This document shows, one piece after another, positions 50,588-60,182 of a DNA stretch of 64,000 bases; within the stretch, counting starts at the first letter, position 1, and each line of letters opens with the position of its first letter. The stretch is from the NCBI RefSeq assembly GCF_032017025.1, contig NZ_DALZQO010000016.1:9149-73148 (forward strand), given 5' to 3'. Under the pieces are notes generated by a model, which saw nothing but the letters and a program-made list of their open reading frames with translations, was not told the origin of the DNA and made no database searches. The position numbers and the translations under genes were made by a program. Source of the stretch: Hydrogenoanaerobacterium sp032017025. Lineage in GTDB: Bacteria; Bacillota; Clostridia; Oscillospirales; Ruminococcaceae.

Positions 50588-52048
50588 TTAGCTTTGTGAA
50601 CCTTTTCTTAATAGCCCTTTACTTGTTTTTGCAGTCGGTAAGGTAAATTCAAACTCACAATATTCACCTTCTACACTTCGCACATAAATGTCGCCCGAGT
50701 GCAGGTTGATAATAGTGCGCACAATGTGAAGGCCAAGGCCAACACCGTTTTTGTCGAGGCTGCGTGACCGATCTGACTTATAAAATTTCTCAAACACATG
50801 CGGAATTTCCTCTTTGGGGATTCCGTCTCCGGAATTTCGTATGCCAATGTAGGTGAAGCCGCCCTCAGTGCGATACCGAAACTCAATATATCCGCCCTCA
50901 TTTACAAATTTCACGGCGTTGTCAATAAGGTTGTACACCACCTGATGAATGAGGTCGCAATCGGCGCTTACCATAAACTTGCCCTGATCCAACCCGCGAA
51001 TCTCAAGCTGCTTGTTTTCGATTTGCTGCTCAAAGGTGAACACCGTGGTGCAAATCGTTTCATTGATATCAAAATCAGCAGGAGCGAGCTTAAGCTCACC
51101 CGATTCCATTCGTGCGATGTTGAGCATGGAGCGCACCAGACGAGACAGACGGTTAACCTCATCTGATACAATGCGCAGATACTTATCGCGTTTGTCCTCG
51201 GTGATGGTGCCGTCGAGAATACCGTCAATAAAGCCGGCTATGGTGGTCATAGGGGTTTTCAGCTCATGCGACACATTGCCGATAAAACTGCGGCGCACTG
51301 ATTCTGTGCTGGCAAGCGAGGTTGCCATATTGTTAAATGCAATGGCTAGCTGCCCCACCTCATCGTAGCTGGTCACCGGTACGCGCACCGTAAAGTCGCC
51401 TTTGGCAAAGCTTTGTGTCGCACCTACCATCTCACGCAGGGGTTTCACCATACGCGAGGTAACAAAGTAGATTACAATAAAGCTGATGACGATTACCGCC
51501 AGTGAGCTGATTGCAAACATATTCAGAATTTCAGCAAGAAAATATTGCAGACCCGATGCGGAAGAGGATACAAAAATATAAGCAACGGACTGCCCTGTGG
51601 GGTGCTTGAGCGGTACCGCTACCGTATAAAAATTGTTCTTGTAAATCCCGCCCAGTTTCCCCATTTCTTTGTATTCGCCCTCATTCTCCAGTTTTTGGCG
51701 GACAGACTGGGGTATGATATAGGTGAAGTGGCTGCAAGCGCCTGTTTCGGTACAAAGAAGTGTTTTGCCGTCGGGATCAGTCAGAAAAATCGTTGCATCA
51801 ATAGCATTGCCAAGGATGGTGTAGCCTGCTTTCAGCGTGTAGGAGTTTACCTCCTTGTAGCCGTTGCGCTTATACTCTGCCTCGGTAAGCGAAAGCGCCT
51901 GGCTGGCATTGCGCATCAGCAGCTTTTGCTTGTCGAGCTTAAAGTATTGCGCTGCAAACACCATCAAAATCAGGCCGAGTATGGTGATACTCACAAGAAT
52001 AATTGCAGAGCAGACCGTGAAATATTTCGAAAGCAGACTTTTTTGCAT
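50588..52048 (-). CDS. Sensor histidine kinase
   Basis: The 486-residue kinase has a first membrane segment (residues 12-33), an extracytoplasmic sensor of about 125 residues, a second segment (residues 165-190), a HAMP domain, the phospho-acceptor in FIGNVSHELKTPMTTIAGF near residue 260 and an ATPase domain (HQVVYNLIDNAVKFV, then NGVGLGLHIV). The sensor has a TETGACSHF segment and no known fold. It is separated from its response regulator by 237 bp holding a dispersed repeat, an unusual gap for such a pair. With htrA next to it, secretion or envelope stress is a likely signal. Confidence 0.9.
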   Translation of the reverse strand: MQKSLLSKYFTVCSAIILVSITILGLILMVFAAQYFKLDKQKLLMRNASQALSLTEAEYKRNGYKEVNSYTLKAGYTILGNAIDATIFLTDPDGKTLLCTETGACSHFTYIIPQSVRQKLENEGEYKEMGKLGGIYKNNFYTVAVPLKHPTGQSVAYIFVSSSASGLQYFLAEILNMFAISSLAVIVISFIVIYFVTSRMVKPLREMVGATQSFAKGDFTVRVPVTSYDEVGQLAIAFNNMATSLASTESVRRSFIGNVSHELKTPMTTIAGFIDGILDGTITEDKRDKYLRIVSDEVNRLSRLVRSMLNIARMESGELKLAPADFDINETICTTVFTFEQQIENKQLEIRGLDQGKFMVSADCDLIHQVVYNLIDNAVKFVNEGGYIEFRYRTEGGFTYIGIRNSGDGIPKEEIPHVFEKFYKSDRSRSLDKNGVGLGLHIVRTIINLHSGDIYVRSVEGEYCEFEFTLPTAKTSKGLLRKGSQS

Positions 52049-52110
52049 GTTATCAACTCAAACCTTTTCATCTATCGCAATTTCATTTAAAATGAATTGC
52101 TTATAATACA

Positions 52111-52160
52111 GCATTGGCTCCTAAAAGCCGATTACAAGGCAGTTGCCAATGCCTGCTTTT
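52111..52160. repeat. Intergenic dispersed repeat, copy 2
   Basis: GCATTGGCT ... GTTGCCAATGCCTGCTT matches the element at 42392-42441. Here the inverted ends GCATTGGC/GCCAATGC are perfect. A GC-rich hairpin (CAGGGCGCGC ... GGCGCACCCTG) follows at about 52197-52222, so both copies sit next to a GC hairpin. Confidence 0.65.
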
Positions 52161-52285
52161 TTGGTTAATGGTTGAAAAATCCATCAACTACGGAAACAGG
52201 GCGCGCACAAGGCGCACCCTGCTTTGCAAACAACGTGGCTGAACGATTTGCATTTGCACGTTACAGGCAGCACAGCCTATGGCTG

Positions 52286-52978
52286 CTAGTCTTTCACTTC
52301 AAACTTGTAGCCAACACCCCATACGGTTTTCAGCGCCCATTTGTCCGATACACCCTCCAGCTTTTCGCGCAGGCGTTTTACATGCACATCAACCGTGCGG
52401 CTGTCGCCGTAATACTCAAAGCCCCAAACCTCGTCGAGCAGCTGATCGCGGGTATAAACACGGTTGGGGTTGCTCGCCAAATGAAACAGCAGTTCCAGCT
52501 CTTTGGGCGGGGTATCAACCACCTTGCCGTCTACTTTTAGCTCATATTTGGTCATGTTCACCACAAGCTTGTCAAAAGAGACCTCTTTGACATTGCTTTC
52601 GGCGGCTGTTTTGCCGGTACGGCGCATAACCGCCTTAATGCGTGCAACAATCTCCTTAGCATCAAAGGGCTTTACCACATAGTCATCCGCGCCCAGCTCC
52701 AGACCAAGTACCTTATCAAAGGTTTCGCCCTTTGCGGTAACCATAATGATAGGCAGCTCGGACTTTTTGCGGATTTCGCGGCAAACCTGCCAGCCATCCA
52801 GCTTAGGCATCATGACATCGAGCAGGAGGATATCGGGACTTTCTGCCCCGAACTTGGCAAGCGCTTCTTCACCGTCGTTTGCGAGCACCACCGTATAGCC
52901 CTCTTTCTCGAGATAAAGCCTCAGCAATTCGCAGATGTTTTTGTCGTCGTCCGCAACCAGAATTTTACCCATTGACAT
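52286..52978 (-). CDS. OmpR-family response regulator
   Basis: The 230-residue regulator has a receiver domain (KILVADDDKNICELLRLYL, phospho-Asp in DILLLDVMMPKLDG, Lys in VVKPFDAKE) and a winged-helix output domain (YGDSRTVDVHVKRLREKLEG). It starts at ATG 52978 after GAGGAGG and lies upstream of the kinase and htrA in the same direction. It probably controls htrA and its own operon. Confidence 0.92.
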   Translation of the reverse strand: MSMGKILVADDDKNICELLRLYLEKEGYTVVLANDGEEALAKFGAESPDILLLDVMMPKLDGWQVCREIRKKSELPIIMVTAKGETFDKVLGLELGADDYVVKPFDAKEIVARIKAVMRRTGKTAAESNVKEVSFDKLVVNMTKYELKVDGKVVDTPPKELELLFHLASNPNRVYTRDQLLDEVWGFEYYGDSRTVDVHVKRLREKLEGVSDKWALKTVWGVGYKFEVKD

Positions 52979-53236
52979 AGTCGTTTCCTCCTCAATTTTA
53001 CGTCCTTTTCTATCCGCTATCTTAGCTATTATTTTGAATAAATCAAGAACTATTCCAAGTTATTATCTTTATTATACTGTAATTGTGAACAGATAAGTGA
53101 AAAAATTATAAACCTTTTGGGGCGATATCTTGAACTTCTCTTGTTTCTTAGCGTGTTTCTATGTATAATTATAGATTGTAACTGATGCATTGTCATCACA
53201 TTTTGATAAATTTTCAGAGCGAAAGGACTTAAATTT

Positions 53237-54334
53237 ATGAAACTGGGTATTGTGGGCTTGCCAAATGTTGGCAAAAGCACATTGTTTAATGCAATTACCA
53301 ACGCAGGCGCGGAAAGTGCAAACTATCCGTTTTGCACCATTGAGCCGAATGTTGGCGTGGTAGCCGTTCCCGACAAGCGGCTGGATAAACTTGCTGAGAT
53401 GTATGGCCCCGATAAATACAGCCCCGCCGTGATTGAGTTTGTGGATATTGCGGGGTTGGTAAAGGGTGCGTCTAAGGGCGAGGGGCTGGGCAACAAGTTT
53501 CTTGCAAACATTCGCGAGGTTGATGCGATCATCCATGTGGTTCGCTGTTTTGAAAGCACCGAAATCATCCATGTCGACGGTGAGATTGGCCCCGCGCGCG
53601 ACATTGAAACCATTAATCTTGAGCTTATCTTTTCGGATATGGAAATTGTGCAGCGCCGTCTGGACAAAGCCACCAAGATGATAAAGGCCGATAAAAAATA
53701 TGCAGGCGAGGCTGAGGTATTGTCTGCGCTATTGAAACACCTGGAAGAAGGCAAGCCCGCGCGCGCCTTTGATGCGGACTCCGACGAGGCAGGCGAGGTT
53801 CTTGCAGCCACACCCTTGCTCTCGGGCAAGCCCGTCATTTATGTGGCAAACATGTGCGAGGACGATTTTATCAACAACATCGAGACCAATTTGTTCTACA
53901 AACAGGTTTGCGAAATTGCAGCGGCAGAAGACTCCCGCGTTGTTCCCATCTGCGCTAAAATTGAGGAGGAAATCTCCGACATGTCCAAAGAGGATAAGGA
54001 GATGTTCTTGGCCGAGCTGAACCTCACCGAGTCGGGGCTTGACCGTTTGATTGTCAAGAGCTACGACTTGCTGGGTCTTATCTCATACCTCACCGCAGGC
54101 AAGCAGGAGGTTCGCGCTTGGACCATTTCGAAGGGGACAAAAGCACCGCAAGCTGCGGGCAAAATACACTCCGACTTTGAAAAAGGCTTTATCCGCGCCG
54201 AGGTCATCGGCTTTGATGATTTGGTGGCTTGCGGCAGTATGGTGGCGGCAAAAGAAAAAGGTCTGGTGCGCAGCGAGGGCAAAGAATACGTCTTTCAGGA
54301 CGGCGATGTGGTTTTGTTCCGTTTCAACGTATAA
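53237..54334 (+). CDS. ychF: YchF/OLA1-family ATPase
   Basis: The 365-residue protein has the P-loop GIVGLPNVGKSTLFNAIT, the switch region FVDIAGLVKGASKGEGLGN and a C-terminal TGS domain (LTAGKQEVRAWTI, then DVVLFRFNV). YchF binds ribosomes and prefers ATP over GTP because the G4 motif is altered; here it reads YVANMCED. It is a conserved housekeeping gene, divergent from the response regulator. Confidence 0.95.
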   Translation: MKLGIVGLPNVGKSTLFNAITNAGAESANYPFCTIEPNVGVVAVPDKRLDKLAEMYGPDKYSPAVIEFVDIAGLVKGASKGEGLGNKFLANIREVDAIIHVVRCFESTEIIHVDGEIGPARDIETINLELIFSDMEIVQRRLDKATKMIKADKKYAGEAEVLSALLKHLEEGKPARAFDADSDEAGEVLAATPLLSGKPVIYVANMCEDDFINNIETNLFYKQVCEIAAAEDSRVVPICAKIEEEISDMSKEDKEMFLAELNLTESGLDRLIVKSYDLLGLISYLTAGKQEVRAWTISKGTKAPQAAGKIHSDFEKGFIRAEVIGFDDLVACGSMVAAKEKGLVRSEGKEYVFQDGDVVLFRFNV

Positions 54335-54380
54335 CAAACAACAGCTTCCGCAAGAATACTTGTTTTTCGGTAACATACAG

Positions 54381-54410
54381 GCAGGCAGCAATCATGCTGC
54401 CTGCTTTTTT
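54381..54410 (+). terminator. Terminator of ychF
   Basis: GCAGGCAGC (54381-54389) pairs with GCTGCCTGC (54396-54404), followed by TTTTTT. Confidence 0.88.
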
Positions 54411-54518
54411 GCATCTGTCATAAAATTCGTATAAGAATTGTGCAGTTTTCATCTTGTTGTTACTAGAAAAATGTGGTATTTTGTATCTGATTTCGATTTT
54501 TTTTGGGAGGTGAGCACG

Positions 54519-54920
54519 GTGAATACAACACCAAGCATACGCAGATTGTGCGCATTATTTGCGCTGTTGTTTCTGGTGCTCTCTTTCTTTTCGTTTATGG
54601 GGCATTCCAACAACGGTGACGGAGTTTATGAAGAACTTTTTCGCGAATGCGAGGCTGAGCCACCCCAGTCGGAGCAGCTTACCGTACCTATCGCCTCGGT
54701 TCCCGTTCGTGTCCCCGCCTATGTGGAAAGCCAGCCGCAGGTGCAGCGCAGCGTGAGCACGCGCCCGTACAGGGCCGTAAGCATTCTCGTTGTAAGCCTG
54801 CTTTGCGGCAAAATCCTGCTTTCTATCTATCACACCGAAACTTCCTTGTCCGAGGCAGCCCCCGCATGCGGCAGGGAACTTTTAATACGCTTTGAGCACC
54901 GTTCGGATGGTAAAAAGTAA
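54519..54920 (+). CDS. Small membrane protein, unknown function
   Basis: The 133-residue protein starts at GTG 54519 after GGGAGGTGAGCAC. It has a membrane segment near the start (LCALFALLFLVLSFFSFM), a Pro/Val-rich middle (PIASVPVRVPAYVESQPQVQ) and a second hydrophobic stretch (AVSILVVSLLCGKILLSIYH). I do not recognise a family. It lies 57 bp before hppA in the same direction and may be cotranscribed with it. Confidence 0.6.
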   Translation: MNTTPSIRRLCALFALLFLVLSFFSFMGHSNNGDGVYEELFRECEAEPPQSEQLTVPIASVPVRVPAYVESQPQVQRSVSTRPYRAVSILVVSLLCGKILLSIYHTETSLSEAAPACGRELLIRFEHRSDGKK

Positions 54921-54977
54921 TTCTCTCTCGTATACTGTATAGCTCTTTGACAACAAAATATGAGGGAGTTGTTTTCT

Positions 54978-57030
54978 ATGATTATCAATGCAGCTGGCTT
55001 TCAGTACATTTCTATCATTATTGCACTATGCGCTTTTGCAGTGGCGGCATGGCTTTACAAGTGGGTCAACGCCCAACCTTCCTCCAACGAACGCATCGCA
55101 GAGGTCGGCACTTTAATTCGTAAGGGTGCAAACACCTTTTTAAAGCAGGAATACATTGTGCTTGCAAAATTTGCTGCCATTGTAGCGATTGTCATCCTGC
55201 TGTTTTTGCCCCAGCCTATCTGGAACAACAATATTCTTGAGAACATTACCATGGCGATTTCTTACCTTGCCGGTACGGTTTTTTCCGCAATCTCGGGCAA
55301 GATCGGCATTCAGGTTGCAACCGTCGCCAACGTGAAAGCGGCAGAAGCCGCCAAAGAGGGCATTAAACCTTCGTTTATGGCGGGTTTTCGCGGCGGCGCA
55401 GTTATGGGCATGGCGGTGGTAGGCAGCAGCCTTTTGGGCGTTGCCGCAGTTTTGCTGATTACCGGCAACACCTCTGCCCTGCTCGGTTTCAGCTTTGGTG
55501 CAAGCTCGCTCGCACTGTTTGCAAAAGCAGGCGGGGGTATTTTCACTAAAACTGCCGATATCAGTGCAGACCTTGTGGGTAAGGTGGAGCTCGGCATTCC
55601 GGAGGATGATCCGCGCAACCCTGCTGTTATTGCCGATAACGTCGGCGACAACGTGGGCGACGTAGCCGGCATGGGCGCCGACCTGTTTGATTCCAACGTT
55701 GCATCCATCGCAGCAGCCCTTATTATGGCAGCCTCTTTGGACGGCGGTGTGAACGGTAAAAACACCGCAATTGTATTCTGCTATGCCGCAATCGGTCTGC
55801 TCTCCTCCATCATTGGTGTGGCAACCGCGAAAATCGGCAAGCATGGCAACCCTACCCGCGCACTGAACAGCAGCACTTATGTCACCACCGCAATTTTTGG
55901 TGTTTTAACAGCAGTTGCAACTGCCGTGTTCGGCTTTGAGTGGCGCATTTGGGGCGCAAGCGCCGTCGGTCTGCTCGTGGGCGTTATTATCGGCATTGCC
56001 AGCGACTATTTCACAGATGATAGCAAGCACCCCGTGCATTATGTGGCAAAGGCATCCAAATCGGGGCCCGCGTTCACCCTTCTTTCCGGTATGTCGTATG
56101 GGCTGCTCAGCACATTACCCGCCATGGTTGGTATTGCTGCTTCGGCGCTGATTGCATATAAGCTGTGTGCACCCATCGGTGAAGGCTATGCAATGTTCGG
56201 CATTTCTATGGCAGCAGTGGGCATGCTTTCGATCGTGGGTATGATCATCTCGAACGATGCATACGGCCCCATTGTAGACAATGCACGCGGTCTGGCAGAA
56301 ATGGGTAACCTCGGTGACGAAGTGCTCGAAACTACCGACCAGCTCGACAGCGCAGGCAACACCGTAAAGGCAATCACCAAGGGCTTTGCCATTGGCGCCG
56401 CAGGCCTAACCGTTATCGCGCTGCTGGGCGCATTTATGAGCGAGGTAAACTCGGCGGCAATCGAGCTTGGCCTGCCAACTTTAAACGGTTTTGACGTGAT
56501 GGACCCTGTTGTGTTCTTCGGCATGCTCATCGGTGCGGCGATTCCCGCTGTATTCTCGGCAATGCTGATTTTGGGTGTTGACCGCAACGCACAGCGTATG
56601 GTCGCCGAAATTCACCGTCAGTTCAATGAGATCGTTGGTTTAAAAGAAGGCAAAGAGGGCGTTGTGCCCGAATACGATAAATGCATTCAAATTGCTACCA
56701 CGGGCGCAATCAAAGAGCTGATTCCCGCAGGACTGGTCGCCATTATCTCCACACTGCTTGTGGGCTTTATCGGCGGCGTTCATGCCATTGGTGGCTTTTT
56801 GACCGGCAACATTGTCAGCGGCTTAATTTTTGCCCTATTCATGTCCAATTCGGGCGGACTGTGGGATAACGCGAAAAAATACATCGAATCCGGCCACGAG
56901 GGCGGCAAGGGTAGCGATGCACACAAAGCTGCCGTTGTGGGCGATACCGTGGGAGATCCGTTCAAGGATACCGCCGNNNNNNNNNNCACTGATGTCCACC
57001 CTGTTTCTTACCATGTCATTGTTTGGCTAA
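54978..57030 (+). CDS. hppA: Membrane-bound pyrophosphatase, K+-independent type, with assembly gap
   Basis: The protein has about sixteen membrane segments and the pyrophosphatase motifs DVVGKVELGIPEDDPRNPAV-like (here ADLVGKVELGIPEDDPRNPA), DNVGDNVGDVAGMGADLFD and VVGDTVGDPFKDT. At the position that decides K+ dependence it reads GNTVKAITKGFAIG, with Lys and Thr where K+-dependent (Na+-type) enzymes have Ala and Gly/Ala. So it should be a K+-independent, H+-pumping form. Ten Ns at 56977-56986 break the C-terminus; the natural end is most likely LMSTLFLTMSLFG with stop at 57028-57030, which is out of frame across a 10-base gap. The start is ATG 54978 after GAGGGAG. Confidence 0.9.
56977..56986. 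other. Assembly gap (10 N) inside hppA
   Basis: Ten undetermined bases. To join the two coding parts in frame the true length must be a multiple of three, so 10 is a placeholder; family alignment from memory suggests about 24 bases. Confidence 0.95.
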
Positions 57031-57042
57031 TACATAAAATTT

Positions 57043-57076
57043 AAGGGCAGAGGAAAAATCCTCTGCCCTTGTTTTA
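57043..57076 (+). terminator. Terminator of hppA
   Basis: AAGGGCAGAGGA (57043-57054) pairs perfectly with TCCTCTGCCCTT (57059-57070), followed by GTTTTAT. Confidence 0.82.
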
Positions 57077-57101
57077 TATGCGTTTATGAGGCAATATTGC
57101 T

Positions 57102-58277
57102 TTAAGAGCCTGCCTTAAGATGATGTTTCTCGGCAAAGCCGGTAAGGATTAAGGTAAGCGCGCCGTCACCGGTGACGTTGCACGCGGTGCCAAAGCTATC
57201 CTGCAGAGCAAAAATGGTGAGCATCAACGCGGTGCCGGTTTCATCAAAGCCAAGCACGCTGATGATAAGCCCCAGCGACGCCATAACCGTGCCGCCCGGC
57301 ACGCCGGGTGCGCCAATGGCGAAGATACCGAGCAGTAGGATAAACACCACCATTGAGGTGACACTTGGGAGCTTGCCGTACAATATTTGTGATACCGTCA
57401 TAACAAAGAAGGTTTCGGTGAGCACCGAGCCGCATAGGTGAATGTTTGCAAACAGCGGAATACCAAAATCGATGATGTCGGGGCGCAACACGTCGGATTT
57501 ACGGGCGCTGGTGAGCGCAACAGGCAGGGTTGCTGCCGACGACATAGTGCCAACCGCAGTAAGGTAAGCCGGACCGTAGTGTTTGAACACACGTGCCGGG
57601 TTTTTGCCCGAATATGCACCCGCAACACCGTACAGCAAAGCCATCCATAGGAAGTGCCCCACAATTACAATTAGGATAACGCTGAGGAACACCGGTACCT
57701 GCTTGGTGATCGAGCCCTCATACGCGAGGGTTGCAAAGGTGGTGCCGATGAATACAGGCAGAATTGGAATTACGATTTTAGAGACAACCGCAAGCACGAT
57801 ATCCTGGAACTGATCGAGCAGCTTTTCAAACATATCCGCTTTTGTCCATGCGGTAGCAAGCCCAAGTACGATCGAGAGCAGCAACGCGCTCATAACCGAC
57901 ATCACAGGCGGAATTTGCAGGTCAAAAATCAATTTAGGCAATTCGCGCAGCCCCTCTGCCGCCGTGCTAATCGTAAGATGCGGAATAATACTGTACCCCG
58001 CCACAGCCGAAAGCGTTGCCGCGCCCACCGACGAAACATACGCTAGTAAAATGGCAAGCGTCAGCAGCTTGGAGGCATTACTTTTCAGCTTTGCAATTGA
58101 CGGTGCAATAAAACCAATGATGATGAGCGGCACGATAAAGAAGATGATTTGGCTGAGTACCGATTTTACCGTTACAATCAGGTTCATCAGCCAAAATGGG
58201 CTGTAGATCCCTATGAACGCACCGAGGAACACACCGACGAGCAGCTTGAAAATTAGGCTATTGAGTACCTTTTTCAT
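57102..58277 (-). CDS. Dicarboxylate/amino acid:cation symporter (DAACS)
   Basis: The 391-residue transporter has the GltPh-type features: the serine-rich motif in TMSSAATLPVAL, an AIGAPGVPGGTVMASLG hairpin (HP2 region) and the substrate/Na+ site CNVTGDGAL near residue 365. Members take up glutamate, aspartate, serine or dicarboxylates with Na+ or H+. The ATG at 58277 follows AGGAGGG by eight bases. It lies 22 bp downstream of the TSUP gene. Confidence 0.9.
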   Translation of the reverse strand: MKKVLNSLIFKLLVGVFLGAFIGIYSPFWLMNLIVTVKSVLSQIIFFIVPLIIIGFIAPSIAKLKSNASKLLTLAILLAYVSSVGAATLSAVAGYSIIPHLTISTAAEGLRELPKLIFDLQIPPVMSVMSALLLSIVLGLATAWTKADMFEKLLDQFQDIVLAVVSKIVIPILPVFIGTTFATLAYEGSITKQVPVFLSVILIVIVGHFLWMALLYGVAGAYSGKNPARVFKHYGPAYLTAVGTMSSAATLPVALTSARKSDVLRPDIIDFGIPLFANIHLCGSVLTETFFVMTVSQILYGKLPSVTSMVVFILLLGIFAIGAPGVPGGTVMASLGLIISVLGFDETGTALMLTIFALQDSFGTACNVTGDGALTLILTGFAEKHHLKAGS

Positions 58278-58299
58278 TGACAAGACCCTCCTGTTGTTT

Positions 58300-59064
58300 T
58301 TAGATAAGCTCTAATATCATATGCAGAAACAAAAGCCCTACAGCAAACAAAATAATAGGACGAATAAATTTTTCGCCCTTTGTAACGGCGAGACGTGCAC
58401 CCAAGTAGTTGCCCGCAATGGCGCAAAATGCCGCGGGAATGCCAACCAGATAGAGCACCTTGCCGTTTGCGATATAAGCCACCAGCGCCGCCACATTAGA
58501 CGCAAGGTTCACCACCCGCGCGTTGCCCGACGCATTGATGAGCGAAAACCCCAGCAGCCCGGTAAATGCAAGTGTTAAAAAAGTACCTGTACCCGGGCCA
58601 AAAAAGCCGTCGTACGCGCCAATTACCAAACCAATTGCAAAGGCGGCAAAGTAAAGCACTTTGCCCGCCAGCATACGTTCTGGTTTTGCAGTGCCAAAGT
58701 TACGATTGAACAGCAGAAAAACAGCTACAACGGGCAATATTATAAGCAAACTATACTTTAAGTATTTTTCATCGAGGTACACCACAAGCTGCGCACCGCA
58801 CCACGAGCCAATCAGTGCACCTACCACTGAGCACGCCGCCGACCGATACTCAATACAACCACTGCGTGCGTACTTCACCGTGGCAATAAGTGTGCCAAAG
58901 CTCGAACCAAACTTGTTGGTTCCGTACGCCAAATGCACCGGCAGCCCTGCGAACAAATATGCAGGCAGTGTAATAATACCGCCTCCGCCCGCAATTGAGT
59001 CTACAATGCCCGCCACAAAAACCAGCGGACACACAATCAACAGCGTTAATCCGTAAGATTCCAT
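58300..59064 (-). CDS. TSUP-family (TauE/SafE, DUF81) permease
   Basis: The 254-residue protein has about eight membrane segments and the two TSUP motifs: AGIVDSIAGGGGIITLPAYL near residue 20 and GAYDGFFGPGTGTFLTLAF near residue 150. TSUP permeases move sulfite, sulfoacetate, sulfide-type anions or other organic anions. The substrate is not evident. ATG 59064 follows GAGGAGGGGG. Confidence 0.9.
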   Translation of the reverse strand: MESYGLTLLIVCPLVFVAGIVDSIAGGGGIITLPAYLFAGLPVHLAYGTNKFGSSFGTLIATVKYARSGCIEYRSAACSVVGALIGSWCGAQLVVYLDEKYLKYSLLIILPVVAVFLLFNRNFGTAKPERMLAGKVLYFAAFAIGLVIGAYDGFFGPGTGTFLTLAFTGLLGFSLINASGNARVVNLASNVAALVAYIANGKVLYLVGIPAAFCAIAGNYLGARLAVTKGEKFIRPIILFAVGLLFLHMILELI

Positions 59065-59109
59065 CGGAACCCCCTCCTCAAACACAGATAAACGCATCAT
59101 ACCATATCT

Positions 59110-60060
59110 TTATCGGAATTGCGATACCTCCACCTGCGGGTAAACCATTTCCAGCTCCTGCTGCCGCGGTGGGTTGGTGCCGTCAATCATCACCGAGGCA
59201 GTGCCAAAGCTTGCCGCAACACGCACGCACTCTTCTATCGTTTTGCCGCTGTGATAGGCCAGTAAAAAGCCTGAAAGGGTACTGTCGCCCGCACCAACAG
59301 TGGATTTTACATGCACCTGTGGCACCTTTGCGTGCAGAATGCGGTACTCTGATTGTTCGCCGCCCGAGTAGAGCACGCCATCACCGCCCATGCTCAACAG
59401 GAGATGCTGTACGCCGTTTTGATGAAAACGCTGAAAGACTTTTGCAATCTTTTCATGGGTATCCAGCGTTTCGCCTGTCATCAGTTCAAGCTCCTCAAGA
59501 TTCGGCTTGATGATCCACGGGCGAATTGCGCAGATGTCCTGCTCCTTCACCGAGCTGGTATCCACCGCCAAGGTCGCACCCAGGCTTTCTATGTAGGTGC
59601 ACAGCTCCACAAACGCCGCTTCATTTAGCCCCACAGGGTTTTTGCCCGCCACCACCGCCAGTGTGCCGGGGGTAATCATGGTAGCAAGCCGCGCTTTTAT
59701 TTCCTCTATCTGTGCACTGTGTACCGTAAAGCCGGGGCGTGCAAGCCGAATCAGTTTATCATCGGGCAGCACAAGGCTGATGTTCTCGCGAATTTCACCC
59801 TCTAAAAATACGGTATCGTAATCAATGCCATCGGCATCGAGGCGTTCAAAGTATTTGTGGCGGTTGCTCTCCCCCGCCAGAATCAGTGTTTTGCAATGGC
59901 AATCAAAGGCTTTCAGCACACGTGCCACATTTACCGCTTTGCCTGCCGCCTCGCATTGCTCCCCAAGCACTTGATTGTACTCCCGCTCCAAACCATCCAC
60001 CCACAAGGTGGTGTCCAATGCAGGGTTCAGCGACAACGCCACAAAACGTTCTATCTTCAT
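59110..60060 (-). CDS. 1-phosphofructokinase family sugar kinase
   Basis: The 316-residue PfkB-type kinase has SLNPALDTTLWVDG at the start, AAGKAVNVARVLKAF near residue 40, KPNLEELELMTGE near residue 180 and the catalytic STVGAGDSTLSGFLLAY near residue 255. It belongs to the FruK/LacC subgroup, which phosphorylates fructose-1-phosphate or tagatose-6-phosphate. No PTS genes are next to it, so the exact substrate is open. Confidence 0.88.
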   Translation of the reverse strand: MKIERFVALSLNPALDTTLWVDGLEREYNQVLGEQCEAAGKAVNVARVLKAFDCHCKTLILAGESNRHKYFERLDADGIDYDTVFLEGEIRENISLVLPDDKLIRLARPGFTVHSAQIEEIKARLATMITPGTLAVVAGKNPVGLNEAAFVELCTYIESLGATLAVDTSSVKEQDICAIRPWIIKPNLEELELMTGETLDTHEKIAKVFQRFHQNGVQHLLLSMGGDGVLYSGGEQSEYRILHAKVPQVHVKSTVGAGDSTLSGFLLAYHSGKTIEECVRVAASFGTASVMIDGTNPPRQQELEMVYPQVEVSQFR

Positions 60061-60135
60061 CCAGCTAGCCTCATCTTTTCGTCATATTCTATTTCTTATT
60101 ATATGGGTTTCTGCCGCCAATATCAACCAAATGGC

Positions 60136-60166
60136 AGAAAAAGGGGAGCGGAACAATTCCGCCCCC
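60136..60166 (-). terminator. Terminator of the AGCS symporter gene
   Basis: On the minus strand GGGG.GCGGAA pairs with TTCCGC.CCCC around a short loop and is followed by TTTTT. Confidence 0.75.
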
Positions 60167-60182
60167 CACTTACAGGTGTGCT

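Noticed and set aside
55140..55844. Leftward open frame within hppA
   Set aside because: Antisense to conserved pyrophosphatase motifs; cysteine-rich nonsense pattern.
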